From assembly GCA_019347805.1 (NCBI GenBank), contig JAHWKR010000004.1, positions 14,158 through 78,157 on the forward strand: 64,000 nt of DNA, written 5' to 3'. Position 1 is the first letter of the stretch. Each line of letters starts with the position of its first letter. This DNA is from Methanobacteriota archaeon. Its GTDB lineage: Archaea; Thermoplasmatota; E2; JACPAO01; JAHWKR01. Under the pieces are notes generated by a model. That model did not search any database. It was given only the letters and a program-made list of their open reading frames with translations, and was not told the origin of the DNA. Below, piece after piece: positions 1 through 8,486 of the stretch. A program made the translations under genes and the position numbers.

Positions 1-132
1 GGGCGTCCCGTCGCCCCCGTCCCCCGCCCCTCCGGCGTCCAGGCCCCTCCTTCTCGCGTTGAACCTCACCCTGGCCTGGGCGTCCCGTCGCCCCCGTCCC
101 CCGCCCCTCCGGCGTCCAGGCCCCTCCTTCTC
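1..132. repeat. 55-bp direct repeat downstream of glpK
   Basis: A 55-base pyrimidine-rich sequence at 1-55 is repeated without mismatch at 78-132, a period of 77 bases. The right copy ends two bases inside the glpK stop codon (131-133), so on the transcribed strand the repeat begins exactly at the end of the gene. The 22 bases between the copies (56-77) are unrelated. The left copy touches the window edge, so further copies may lie outside. Function unknown; it could be a tandem duplication of a 3' untranslated region. Confidence 0.9.
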
Positions 133-1624
133 AATCGGCCCAACCTTTCGTGCGCTCGACCGCCCGATGCCATCCGGCAAGACGCCGCTCGCGTTCCGCC
201 TCGTCCATGGCCGGCTCGTAGCGCGCCGCCTCCTGCCACACCACCTCCAACTCGTCCGTCCCCTGCCACAGGCCGGCACCGATGCCGGCGAGGAACGCCG
301 CCCCGAGCGCCGTCGTCTCGTTCACGACCGGCCGCACCACCGTCTTGCCCGAGATGTCGGCCTGGAAGCGGCACAGGAACCCGTTCTTCGATGCGCCCCC
401 GTCGACCTTCAAAAGCGCGAGGTCGATCCCCGCATCCGCCTCGAACGCCGCGAAGAGGTCCGCCGACTGGAAGCAGATCGCCTCGAGCGTCGCCCGCACG
501 ATGTGCGCCTTCTTGACGCCACCCGTGAGTCCCACGATGGCACCGCGTGCCGTCTCGTCCCAATGCGGCGCGCCGAGACCGGCGAAGGCCGGCACGAAAT
601 ACGCCCCATGGGTGTCCGGCACCGACTCCGCGAGCGCCTCCGTCTCCGGCGCCGACGCGATGACACCGAGCCCGTCGCGCAACCATTGCACCGCCGCACC
701 GGCGATGAAGACCGAGCCTTCGAGCGCGTACGTCGTCTTCCCGCCGATCTTCCACGCCACCGTGGTGAGCAGCCCATGGTCACTCCGGACCGCCTCCGTC
801 CCGGTGTTGGCGAGCGCGAAACAACCGGTCCCATAGGTGTTCTTGGCCATGCCCGGCGCGAAGCAGCCCTGGCCGAAGAGCGCCGCCTGCTGGTCGCCCG
901 CGATGCCGGTGATCGGGATCTGGGCGCCGAACCATTCGGCATCCGCATGGCCGACGAGCCCCGATGAGTCGACCACCTCTGGGAGCATCGAGAGCGGCAC
1001 GGTCATGATGTCACAAAGCTGTGGGTCCCAGTCGCCCCGGTGGATGTCATAGAGCATCGTGCGGCTCGCGTTCGACGCGTCCGTCGCGTGCACCTTGCCC
1101 TTGGTGAGCTTGTGGACCAGCCAGGTGTCGACCGTGCCGAAGGCGAGCCGGCCGCCCTTGGCGAGCTTGCGCGCGTCCCACGCGTTGTCGAGGATCCACT
1201 TGATCTTCGGACCCGAAAAATAGGAATCGACCACGAGACCCGTCCGGTCGCGGATGTAGCCGGCATGTCCCGCGTCGCGGATCCTGCGGCAGATCTCCGC
1301 CGTCCTCCGGCATTGCCAGACCACCGCGTCCTCGATCGGCTCTCCGCTTTCGCGGTCCCACACGATGGTCGTCTCGCGCTGGTTGGTGATGCCGATGCCG
1401 GCGATCTCCTTCGGCTCGATGCCGGCCGCCGCGATGGCCCCCCGCCCGACCTTGAGCGTCACCTCCCAGATGTCGTTCGGGTCGTGCGACACCCAACCCG
1501 GGCGCGGATAGCGCTGCGGGAACTCGCTGTAATCCTGCCCGACCGGCCGCGCCTCCGCATCGAAGACGAAGGCCGTCGAACCTGTCGTCCCCTGGTCCAG
1601 CGCCAAGACATATCGACCCGCCAT
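131..1624 (-). CDS. glpK: Glycerol kinase
   Basis: ATP-dependent phosphorylation of glycerol to sn-glycerol 3-phosphate in the cytoplasm, feeding glycolysis or lipid backbone synthesis. The 497-residue product has the usual family length. The FGGY-kinase N-terminus begins MAGRYVLALDQGTTGST, with the phosphate-binding DQGTTG loop. Further family segments are NQRETT, VVWQCRRT, ITGIAGDQQAALFGQ and, near the end, LKVDGGASKN. The open frame extends upstream to 1798, but that extension is low-complexity Arg-rich and overlaps the divergent gene, so the ATG at 1624 is preferred. The gene is divergent from the next one, with about 110 bases between the starts. No operon partner is visible, because the 3' side is the window edge and a direct repeat. 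Confidence 0.95.
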   Translation of the reverse strand: MAGRYVLALDQGTTGSTAFVFDAEARPVGQDYSEFPQRYPRPGWVSHDPNDIWEVTLKVGRGAIAAAGIEPKEIAGIGITNQRETTIVWDRESGEPIEDAVVWQCRRTAEICRRIRDAGHAGYIRDRTGLVVDSYFSGPKIKWILDNAWDARKLAKGGRLAFGTVDTWLVHKLTKGKVHATDASNASRTMLYDIHRGDWDPQLCDIMTVPLSMLPEVVDSSGLVGHADAEWFGAQIPITGIAGDQQAALFGQGCFAPGMAKNTYGTGCFALANTGTEAVRSDHGLLTTVAWKIGGKTTYALEGSVFIAGAAVQWLRDGLGVIASAPETEALAESVPDTHGAYFVPAFAGLGAPHWDETARGAIVGLTGGVKKAHIVRATLEAICFQSADLFAAFEADAGIDLALLKVDGGASKNGFLCRFQADISGKTVVRPVVNETTALGAAFLAGIGAGLWQGTDELEVVWQEAARYEPAMDEAERERRLAGWHRAVERTKGWAD

Positions 1625-1733
1625 CGCGCCACCGGGAGCCGCCGGGCGGTCAAGTCCCTTTCCCCGGGCCCCCCGATATGCGGACGCGCGCAGACCGACA
1701 CCCCCATATCCAGGCCACGCCCAATCCCGGGTC

Positions 1734-2618
1734 GTGAAGCGGCTCGGCCTCCTCACACAGGACTTCCGCGTCCTGCACGAACTCGTGCGCCGCCTCAACT
1801 CGCGCGGCGTCCTCTACCGCGTGCTCGACCCGCACGACCCCGTGCCGCCCGACGTCGGCGCCATCCTCACATCGTGGCGCGACTTCATCGAACGCAAGAA
1901 AGGGGTGCAGAAACGGCTCGACGGGAACGACGCGCCCAAGCACGGCCGCTTCGACGCGTTGCCCGTCGTCTCCGTGCGGCTCGACGAGAGCGGTGAAGAA
2001 GACTACGAGCGCGCCATCACCGAAGCGCGCCGGGCGCTTTCCGGCATCGAATCCTACAAACGGCTCATCGTCGGCATCGACCCCGGCGACCATCCTGGTG
2101 TGGCGTTCCTCGGCGATGGCGTCGTCGTGCACACCGCCAACCTACCGGACCCGCTCCATGTCATCGACCATCTCAAGAACTACCTGCCGTCGTTCCCCAC
2201 CGACGAGATCGTCATCCGTGTCGGGCACGGCGCGCGGCTGTTCCGCAACCGCATCCTCAACGACGTGATGGACCTCAAGATCGAGGACGTCCGTGTCGAG
2301 CTCGTCGACGAGACCGGCACCAACCCCCAGATGATCCGCCGGCCGTCGTTGCATGTGACGCGCGACATCCAGGCCGCCATCGGCATCGGCATGACCCCCG
2401 GCAAGCCGGTCGACCGCAAGATGCGGCTCGATGTGCTGCCGGGCGAGATCGCCGAGATCCAACGCAAATCGCGCATCCAATCCGACGGCGAGATCACCGT
2501 CAACCGCATCCTCGCCGGGCGTGTCGCACGGGGCGACATCACGATGGGGGAAGCGATCCAGGAACAACGCGCGGTCGTGCGCGCGAAAAGAGAGGGCGCC
2601 GCGTCCGGCGCTTCGTGA
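1734..2618 (+). CDS. RNase H-fold (RuvC-like) protein of unknown role
   Basis: A 294-residue protein starting with GTG. Its middle contains VGIDPGDHPGVAF (Asp near residue 116). This resembles the first beta-strand Asp motif of RuvC/RNase H-fold nucleases. A later HVTRDIQAAIGIG segment (near residue 212) resembles the C-terminal acidic helix of that fold. The N-terminal 50 residues could form a small separate alpha/beta domain. The family is recognised only by motif, and whether it is an active nuclease cannot be told from sequence alone. It is a single gene divergent from glpK, followed by a 219-base gap with no other gene. No Shine-Dalgarno is seen, so the message may be leaderless. Confidence 0.7.
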   Translation: MKRLGLLTQDFRVLHELVRRLNSRGVLYRVLDPHDPVPPDVGAILTSWRDFIERKKGVQKRLDGNDAPKHGRFDALPVVSVRLDESGEEDYERAITEARRALSGIESYKRLIVGIDPGDHPGVAFLGDGVVVHTANLPDPLHVIDHLKNYLPSFPTDEIVIRVGHGARLFRNRILNDVMDLKIEDVRVELVDETGTNPQMIRRPSLHVTRDIQAAIGIGMTPGKPVDRKMRLDVLPGEIAEIQRKSRIQSDGEITVNRILAGRVARGDITMGEAIQEQRAVVRAKREGAASGAS

Positions 2619-2760
2619 GCGGGTGAAGAAGAGGCCCGCGCGCACCGTGGCTCCCGGAGGGAGGTGGTGTCCGTGGTGGCGGTGGTGGTGTGCGTGCGTC
2701 GATCAGGCGCGCGCGGGCCAGGGACCGGCAGGTCCCTTCAAGGGCTTTGATCAGGAGGAC

Positions 2761-2782
2761 GGCGGGGACCGGAGCCCCCGCC
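2761..2782 (-). terminator. GC-rich hairpin after the coiled-coil gene
   Basis: A 7-bp inverted repeat (2761-2767 with 2776-2782, loop of 8) lies 56 bases beyond the stop of the minus-strand coiled-coil gene. It could end that transcript or the convergent one from the left. No T-run follows, so this is a weak call. Confidence 0.35.
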
Positions 2783-2837
2783 GACCGGTGGTCATGTTCG
2801 GGCCGTCGGCCCGGGACGGATGTGCGACGTCCCCGTT

Positions 2838-3806
2838 TCAGGCGGTCTCGTTGCCGGAGCCGCCGTCACCCGTGTCGTCGGTGCTCTCGTCGGAGGTGTC
2901 GTCCGTCGTGTCATCACCGGTGTCGTCGGTGCTCTCGTCGGACGTGTCGTCCGTGGTGTCGTCGGAGGTGTCGCTCTCCGGCTCGTCACCGGTCGCGGTC
3001 CCTTCCTTCACCGCGTACCAGTGGTCGAGCTTGGCGTCGATGCGCAGGATGTGGCGCTCCATCTGGAGGATGGCGATCTGCAGGCCGAGGGCGCGGTCCT
3101 TGGCGCGGTACTGTTCGCTCTTCGTGGTGTTGTTGTCCGCGGCTTCGGCCTCGTGCGCGGCACTCTTGTTCTCAAGGTGGAGCTTGACCTTCTCGGCGTC
3201 CGCCTTTCGGCGCTCGAGGGCGGCGATGCGCGCATCGACACAGTCCGGGTCCTCGGCACACTTGCCGTCTTCACCGCGCTCGGACACATAGGCCTCGCGG
3301 GCGCTCTGGAGGCGGTCGTGGTACTTCTCGCGGGCGCGCTCCTGGGCCGCCTTGAACGCCTCGCGGGCCGCCTTCTGGCGCTCGAGGAACTCTTCGCGCT
3401 GGGTCTCGTTCGAGCGGTCGTACTCGGCACGCAGGCGCGCCTTCTCGGCGTGGTAACCGTGGCGGGCCTCGTCACGTTCCGAGTGGAACGCGTCACGGGC
3501 GTCATGGCGCTCGTCCCGGAAACCGTGGGCGTTCTCCCGGTCTTTCTTCCCGGCGGCGCGCTCTTCGCAGCGTTCCTCGGCGGTCTCGTTGTCCGTTTCG
3601 GCGCAGCGCTCCTCAGGGGCCTTCTCGGCCGGTTGGCAAGCCTCGCGGACCCGCTCCCTGTTGACCGGGTTCGGGTCTTCGCGTTGGGCGTCCTTGGCTT
3701 CTTGACAGGCCTCGCTGTCGTGCGCGTCGGCCAAGACAGGGATGGCGGCGACACCGAGACCGGCGAGGGCAAGGGCGGTGATGAGGGCGAGCAGTCTGTT
3801 GTTCAT
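2838..3806 (-). CDS. Secreted charged coiled-coil protein with Asp/Thr/Ser-rich tail
   Basis: A 322-residue exported protein. A signal peptide (MNNRLLALITALALAGLGVAA, cleavage probably near residue 27) is followed by about 220 residues rich in Glu, Arg, Lys and Ala with heptad-like spacing, consistent with a long coiled coil. It has several Cys residues that could form disulfides. The C-terminal 45 residues are acidic and contain two tandem copies of a 16-residue unit, DDTTDDTSDESTDDTG. A good TATA-like box (CTTTATATG on the minus strand, 3853-3861) lies about 50 bases upstream of the ATG at 3806, giving a short leader. A longer in-frame reading to 5243 runs antisense through the DUF1015 gene and is not credible. 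No enzymatic motif is visible; a surface or cell-wall structural role is a guess. Confidence 0.8.
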   Translation of the reverse strand: MNNRLLALITALALAGLGVAAIPVLADAHDSEACQEAKDAQREDPNPVNRERVREACQPAEKAPEERCAETDNETAEERCEERAAGKKDRENAHGFRDERHDARDAFHSERDEARHGYHAEKARLRAEYDRSNETQREEFLERQKAAREAFKAAQERAREKYHDRLQSAREAYVSERGEDGKCAEDPDCVDARIAALERRKADAEKVKLHLENKSAAHEAEAADNNTTKSEQYRAKDRALGLQIAILQMERHILRIDAKLDHWYAVKEGTATGDEPESDTSDDTTDDTSDESTDDTGDDTTDDTSDESTDDTGDGGSGNETA

Positions 3807-4001
3807 GTGGGTCACGTCCGTTCCGTTGACAGTCTCTTGGATACCCCTCGCGCATATAAAGCGGCTCGAACACTCGTCGAACTTCAGCAGCGGCCGGTAA
3901 GCGGCGTCTCCCTGAAGTGACCGGATGCCCGGAGCGGTCGCCCCTAAGGGTCCGGAGCGCGGAAAGTGTATGTACGGAGAGCGGCTCGGCGGGCGAGCAA
4001 C

Positions 4002-5312
4002 ATGGTGGAGATCCGTCCCTTCAAAGCGCTCACGTACGATTGGGACGAGGTCGACGGTGACCCGGCGAGCGTCACCGCGCCTCCCTATGACGTCCTCACC
4101 GCCGAAGAGGTCGAGCGGCTCAAGAAAACAAGTCTCCACAACGTCACCCGGCTCACACTTCCGGACGCGTCGCCCGGAAAGGGCGAGGCGTCGAAGTACA
4201 CCGAAGCGGCGAAGACCTTGCGGCGCTGGATGAAGGAAGGTGTCCTGACCCAGACCAAGGACCCCTCCCTGTACGTCTACCACGAGACCCACACCGAGGG
4301 TGGCGCGCGCAAGACGGTGCGCGGGTTCTTCTCGCTCCTCCGACTCGACCCCGAATACAAGGAAGTGCGACCGCACGAGCGCACCCACAAGGGCCCGATC
4401 GAGGACCGGCTCAAGCTGCTCGGCGCGACCCGCATGGACCTGGAGCCGATCCAGTTCCTCTACACCGACAGCGAAGGCTTCGTCCAGCGCACGCTCGAAG
4501 CGGAGATCGTCGACGCCGACCCTATCGTCGACTTCACCGACCCCTCCGGTGTGCGCCATGAACTCTGGGCGGTCGACGACGCGGACACCCTGCAAGCGGT
4601 GCAGGCTTTTTTCGACGGGCGCAATGTCTACATCGCCGACGGCCACCACCGCTATGCCACCGCCTGCCACTACGCCCGCGAGGCGCGCGATGGCGGACCC
4701 ATCGACGGCACCTTGCCCTACGACCACAAGCTCAGCCTCTTCGTGTCGCGTGACGACCCCGGCATCGCGGTCCACCCGACCCACCGGCTCCTTTCCGACC
4801 TTCCCGCGCCCGCCGAGGGACGCCGGGCGCTCCAGGAGCGCTTCAAGACCGAGCCGGTCACCGTGGGCAGCGACAGCCGGGCGCGTGCCGTGGCGCTCCG
4901 GGACATCTGCGAAGGCGTCGATGTCGACACTGTCCACCGGTTCGTCTTCTATTGGGGCGACGGCGAGGCCGACATCCTGACGCTCCCGCACGCCGAGGTC
5001 CCCAAAGCGGAGATGGGCGACCGGTCGGACGCCTGGAAGGCGCTCGACGTCTCCGTCCTCCACCACGTCGTCCTGCCCAAGACCCTCGGGGTCGACCAGG
5101 ACAACGCCGGGGAGCACCTGCGCTACACACGGGTCGACGAAGAAGCGGTGCGCTGGGTCGACGAGGGCCGCCACCAGTGCTCGATCATCATGAACGCGAC
5201 CCCGCTTTCGGCGGTGACCGCGGTCGCGGACCATGGCGAGCACATGCCGCAGAAGTCGACCTACTTCCAGCCGAAGGCGCAGAGCGGACTGCTTTTCTCG
5301 CCCATCGGGTGA
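4002..5312 (+). CDS. DUF1015 family protein
   Basis: A 436-residue protein matching the DUF1015 family in length and layout. The start is MVEIRPFKALTYDW, followed by the typical APPYDVL segment near residue 30. The family's most conserved motif, ADGHHRYATA, lies near residue 213. It ends with NATP, then MPQKSTYFQPKAQSGLLF, another family hallmark. The family is widespread in bacteria and archaea. It is often annotated as a SpoOJ/ParA/ParB/repB-like or HTH protein, but its biochemical role is not established. The ATG at 4002 is chosen over the GTG at 3966 because the family N-terminus begins there. It is divergent from the secreted coiled-coil gene. Confidence 0.9.
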   Translation: MVEIRPFKALTYDWDEVDGDPASVTAPPYDVLTAEEVERLKKTSLHNVTRLTLPDASPGKGEASKYTEAAKTLRRWMKEGVLTQTKDPSLYVYHETHTEGGARKTVRGFFSLLRLDPEYKEVRPHERTHKGPIEDRLKLLGATRMDLEPIQFLYTDSEGFVQRTLEAEIVDADPIVDFTDPSGVRHELWAVDDADTLQAVQAFFDGRNVYIADGHHRYATACHYAREARDGGPIDGTLPYDHKLSLFVSRDDPGIAVHPTHRLLSDLPAPAEGRRALQERFKTEPVTVGSDSRARAVALRDICEGVDVDTVHRFVFYWGDGEADILTLPHAEVPKAEMGDRSDAWKALDVSVLHHVVLPKTLGVDQDNAGEHLRYTRVDEEAVRWVDEGRHQCSIIMNATPLSAVTAVADHGEHMPQKSTYFQPKAQSGLLFSPIG

Positions 5313-5446
5313 CCTGCGGCCGCGCCTCGGACGTGCTTCGTCGAGGCGTCGTGGCGGACGCTTCCGGACCCCCTTTTTCCAGGAGGGGCGTCATGTCCTC
5401 GATACATAGAAATAGCCTGACCCGATTACCGGCATCGTAGCGGGAA

Positions 5447-5776
5447 GTGGGGAAAATGTCGGAGTGCCGGTTCTGTTCAAGTCCTGAAGTCGTCAAGTAC
5501 GGCGTACGCAAGAACAAGTCTTCGTTCAAGCAGATGTACAAGTGCAACATCTGCGGCCGCCGCTTCACGCCCGACAACGGCTTCCTCAAGATGAAGACGG
5601 AACCCGAGATCGTCACCGAGGCGCTCGACCTCTACGTGAAGGGCCTCTCGCTCGCCAAGATCCAGGACCATCTCTACTCCCACCACAACATCAAGATCTC
5701 CAAGGAAGGGATCCGCGGCTGGGTCAACAAATACGGCACCTTCCAAGGCGGACCCCGCGCCCCCGGCCCCCTCTGA
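5447..5776 (+). CDS. Small zinc-ribbon plus HTH protein (transposase N-domain-like)
   Basis: A 109-residue basic protein. Four cysteines in two pairs (CRFC near residue 7 and CNIC near residue 29) form a zinc ribbon of the type found at the N-terminus of IS1/InsA-like transposases, and the segment YGVRKNKSSFKQMYKC is typical. Residues 50-98 look like a helix-turn-helix of the same family. No catalytic DDE domain follows in any frame, so this is either a domesticated DNA-binding protein or a regulator; such stand-alone copies are common in archaea. The start is GTG at 5447 or ATG three codons later. A T-rich stretch at about 5799-5806 after the gene could end transcription. Confidence 0.75.
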   Translation: MGKMSECRFCSSPEVVKYGVRKNKSSFKQMYKCNICGRRFTPDNGFLKMKTEPEIVTEALDLYVKGLSLAKIQDHLYSHHNIKISKEGIRGWVNKYGTFQGGPRAPGPL

Positions 5777-5955
5777 ACCCTCCTCTCCCCGACCGCGACT
5801 TCTTTTTCGGCCTACCCCCTGATGCCCCATTCTGCACCATGGTGCTCGTTCCGGCAGGCCCCGTTCATCGACCCATCAATGGGTAACAGGTCTGCTCATA
5901 TAGGCTGAAGAAAAGCTTCAAGCCTGGTCTCGCCCATGCGCTCCATCGGATGCAC

Positions 5956-6015
5956 ATGAACCGCGAGGACCCCCGCAGCAACATGCTCACGCATGACATG
6001 GAGGCAGGCGAATGA
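5956..6015 (+). CDS. Possible 19-residue upstream ORF
   Basis: A short reading frame, MNREDPRSNMLTHDMEAGE, ends in TGA overlapping the ATG of the next gene (ATGA overlap at 6012-6015). A TATA-like sequence (catatagg, about 5896-5903) would place transcription start near 5925-5930, in front of this ORF. This could be a leader peptide coupling translation to the following gene, or simply chance reading in the leader. Confidence 0.35.
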   Translation: MNREDPRSNMLTHDMEAGE

Positions 6016-6671
6016 AATCGGACGGGACCGAACGCATGAACGCCCACGGCGAGACCCGGTGGGTCTTCGAGATCACCGACTCCCTTGTCGACCGTTGGCT
6101 CCACGAGACCCTCACCATCATCGACGATGAGGCCCCGCTTGACGCACGCGCCCTCAACCGCCTCAAAGAGGCCGTCGCCCTCCTGGGAGAAGCCAACGAA
6201 GACGCCGACCTCGGCATGATCGCCGGCGCCCACATCGCCCACGGCATCCCCATGGAACGCATCCTCGTGGCCCTCACCAAGACCCGACTGCAACACGTCT
6301 GCCAGATCTGGGGATGGGACGATTCCGGCAGCAAGCGCGTGCTCACCGAGCGCGTCCTTGCGCAACTCGAATGGGCCGGCTACAAGTCGCCGCTCTACGA
6401 AAGCGATGAAACAGAAGAGACACGCGACGGCGCAGGCACGCTCACCACACGCACCAACCTGCGCGCCCGCGTCCACGTCGACGCCATCGAACGCGTCGAG
6501 ACGAACGACGAGGAAGGCCGCACCACCCCCGGCTACGCCATCACCCTCAGCCTGTCGCTCCCGGAACACATCGCCCAACGGGTCTTCCAGGACTACGTCC
6601 AGAACGGCACCGCAGACATCGAGTTCCGACCGCTCGGACGACGCCAGGTGCCCGACTACGTGCGGGTGTGA
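6012..6671 (+). CDS. Conserved-looking hypothetical protein
   Basis: A 219-residue soluble acidic protein that I do not recognise. The N-terminal half is predicted mostly helical (WVFEITDSLVDRWLHETLTI, then LNRLKEAVALLGEA). The C-terminal half has alternating beta-like segments (LRARVHVDAIERVET, YAITLSLSLPEHIA, TADIEFRPLGRR). There is no signal peptide, membrane segment or metal site. Codon use matches the neighbours, and the frame stays open with third-position GC bias, so it is probably real. The last 16 bases overlap the end of the convergent histidine kinase gene. The ATG at 6012 overlaps the stop of a possible 19-residue leader ORF. Confidence 0.7.
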   Translation: MKSDGTERMNAHGETRWVFEITDSLVDRWLHETLTIIDDEAPLDARALNRLKEAVALLGEANEDADLGMIAGAHIAHGIPMERILVALTKTRLQHVCQIWGWDDSGSKRVLTERVLAQLEWAGYKSPLYESDETEETRDGAGTLTTRTNLRARVHVDAIERVETNDEEGRTTPGYAITLSLSLPEHIAQRVFQDYVQNGTADIEFRPLGRRQVPDYVRV

Positions 6672-8128
6672 GGCCGCGGCTCCCCTGGCGTCCCAAGGGT
6701 CACGTCCTCGATCGGCAAGGGACCCTCCAACCCGACCGGCAGGCTCACGATGAAACATGTGCCGCTCGTGACGTCGGAGGACAGGTCGATGCGCCCGCCA
6801 TGGCGTGCGACGATCCGGGACACCAGGAACAGACCGAGCCCCGTACCACTGCGCTTGCGGGTGAAGAAGGGGTCGTAGATGCGGCCCCGGTCCTCTGGGC
6901 GGACGCCCTCCCCCTCGTCCTCGACGACGAGCCGCGCCCGACCGTCGTCGTGCCGGGTCGACACCCGCACGCGACCCCCTTTCGGGGTCGCCTCGACGGC
7001 GTTCGCCACCAGGTTCACCACCACCTGGACCACCTGGCCCTCCTCGAACCCGACCCCCGGTGCCGATCCCAGGTCGCGCTCGATGCGCACATCCCCCAGA
7101 TAGGCGCCCTCATAGAGGTCCAAGGCGCGCTCGACCGGGTCGGACAGGTCCCCGATGCGCCACTCTGCCGCCTCCGACCGATAGACCGATCTCAGGTCGT
7201 CCAGGATGTCACCGATGCGCGACACCCCCTCCAGGGCCACATCCACCGAAGCGAGGATGCGTTGCAGCTCCGGGCCGCTCAGCCCGGTCCGTTCCAACCG
7301 CGCCCGGACCAGGTTCAGGTTGTTCGCCACATAGGTCATCGGTGTGCGGATCTCGTGCGCCACACCCGCCAGGAGCGTCCCGAGTGCAGCCAGTCGCTCC
7401 ATGTCCCCGACCCGTCGCACGGCCCGCTGGACATCCCGCTCGGCCCGCTCACGCTCCAGGATGTTGGTCAAGAGACGGTCGACCTCGACCTCGACCGGTA
7501 CGCCGGACAGGTACTCCTCGGGCGGGACGTAATAGGGGTTGCGCCCGATGAGACCGTCGACGACGACACGCGGATGGGTCAGGATGACGTCCCGGAGCGT
7601 ATCCGGCGGGAACGCGCTGCGGTCGTACTGGCACAACACGGTCACCTCACGACCCGCCAGATAGAGGTTCAGCATCGCCTCGTAGCGCATCAAGGTCACT
7701 CGGTCCACGCCCGCACCGATGGCCCAATCCATCTCGGCCACCCCCCGCACCGCCGGGAACCCCGATTCCAACGAAGCAAGACGGACGGACTCGATGAACG
7801 CCACCATCGCCTTCGGATCGAACGTTCCATCCTGCAGGTAGGCGTCACGCGCTTCCATCAGAACGAGCGCGTCACGCGCGGATTCCGCGGCCACGTCCAC
7901 ACCCGCCATGGCCAGGTTCTCCTCCACCACACGGCGACTTTTCTCATCCGCCAGGAAGAGGACCCGTTCGCCCCGTGCCAAGCCAGCGCGGAGGAAAGCG
8001 GTCGCCACTTGACGCCTGCCCACATTGCCCTGGTGGAGCCGACAGAGGTGCTCACCCGGACCGACCCGCGAGAAAGCCGAGGTGAGCTCCTGGAGATCGC
8101 CCGGAGTGTCGGGTCCGTGGACAGCCAT
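6656..8128 (-). CDS. Soluble histidine kinase with MEDS sensor domain
   Basis: A 490-residue protein. Residues 15-195 resemble the MEDS domain (GEHLCRLHQG, ATAFLRAGLARGERVLFLAD), found in methanogen/DcmR-type sensory proteins. Residues 235-310 carry a HisKA dimerisation domain with the phosphorylatable His in AGVAHEIRTPMTYV. Residues 350-470 form the HATPase domain with N-box NLVANAVEA, G1 EDEGEGV, F-box YDPFFTRK and G2 GTGLGLFL. No membrane segment is seen, so it senses an intracellular signal. No response regulator is adjacent; an Hpt protein lies 5 kb away. The gene is convergent with the hypothetical gene on the left, with a 16-base overlap. Confidence 0.93.
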   Translation of the reverse strand: MAVHGPDTPGDLQELTSAFSRVGPGEHLCRLHQGNVGRRQVATAFLRAGLARGERVLFLADEKSRRVVEENLAMAGVDVAAESARDALVLMEARDAYLQDGTFDPKAMVAFIESVRLASLESGFPAVRGVAEMDWAIGAGVDRVTLMRYEAMLNLYLAGREVTVLCQYDRSAFPPDTLRDVILTHPRVVVDGLIGRNPYYVPPEEYLSGVPVEVEVDRLLTNILERERAERDVQRAVRRVGDMERLAALGTLLAGVAHEIRTPMTYVANNLNLVRARLERTGLSGPELQRILASVDVALEGVSRIGDILDDLRSVYRSEAAEWRIGDLSDPVERALDLYEGAYLGDVRIERDLGSAPGVGFEEGQVVQVVVNLVANAVEATPKGGRVRVSTRHDDGRARLVVEDEGEGVRPEDRGRIYDPFFTRKRSGTGLGLFLVSRIVARHGGRIDLSSDVTSGTCFIVSLPVGLEGPLPIEDVTLGTPGEPRPHTRT

Positions 8129-8206
8129 GACGGACGCCTATCCAAAGAGGCCCCTGATAGACCGTCCTCCCGGTTCGATTGGACATGTCTCGGAACGACC
8201 GATTGC

Positions 8207-8486
8207 CTTGCCGCCTTCGGCGGCTTCGGGCCAGGCGGTGTAGAGAAAGCGTCAGACGCCACCCTCACTCGAGGGTGGCGTGTCGCTTTCTCATGCTCGC
8301 GAGGCGGGCGCCGAAGGCGCCTCGCCAGAGCGCTCACTAGAGAAAGCAGACAGAAGCGACCCTCATTCGAGGGTCGCATGCCTCTTTCTCATCTTCGTCG
8401 GCCCTGCCGCCTTCGGCGGCTTCGGGCTCGACGAAGTAGAGAAAACGCCGCGCCGCTCACTCGAGCGTCGCGTGGCGTTTTCTCAT
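8207..8486 (-). repeat. Three hairpin repeats, each an hxlB 3'-end copy
   Basis: Three related units at 8240-8294, 8337-8392 and 8436-8486 each fold into a long hairpin with GAGAAA/TTTCTC ends. Read on the minus strand, each begins with ATG and encodes the same nonapeptide, MRKRHATLE, followed by TGA. The third unit is the true end of hxlB. The first and second copies differ from it, and from each other, only at synonymous positions. The spacers are themselves hairpins with TTCG-type loops (for example gccgccTTCGgcggc at 8211-8225). The stop codon lies in the hairpin loop. The array fills the 328-base gap between the kinase and hxlB; no other gene is present. Confidence 0.9.

Noticed and set aside
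2838-5243. An 801-codon minus-strand open frame
   Set aside because: Only its last 322 codons form the secreted coiled-coil protein; the first part is antisense to the well-supported DUF1015 gene and reflects the GC-rich composition.
5447-5776. Complete insertion sequence
   Set aside because: Only a zinc-ribbon/HTH part is present; no DDE catalytic domain, inverted repeats or target duplications were found.
8240-8486. Three spaced repeats as a CRISPR array
   Set aside because: The units are long hairpins with internal variation, the spacers are also hairpins and related to each other, and no cas gene is near.
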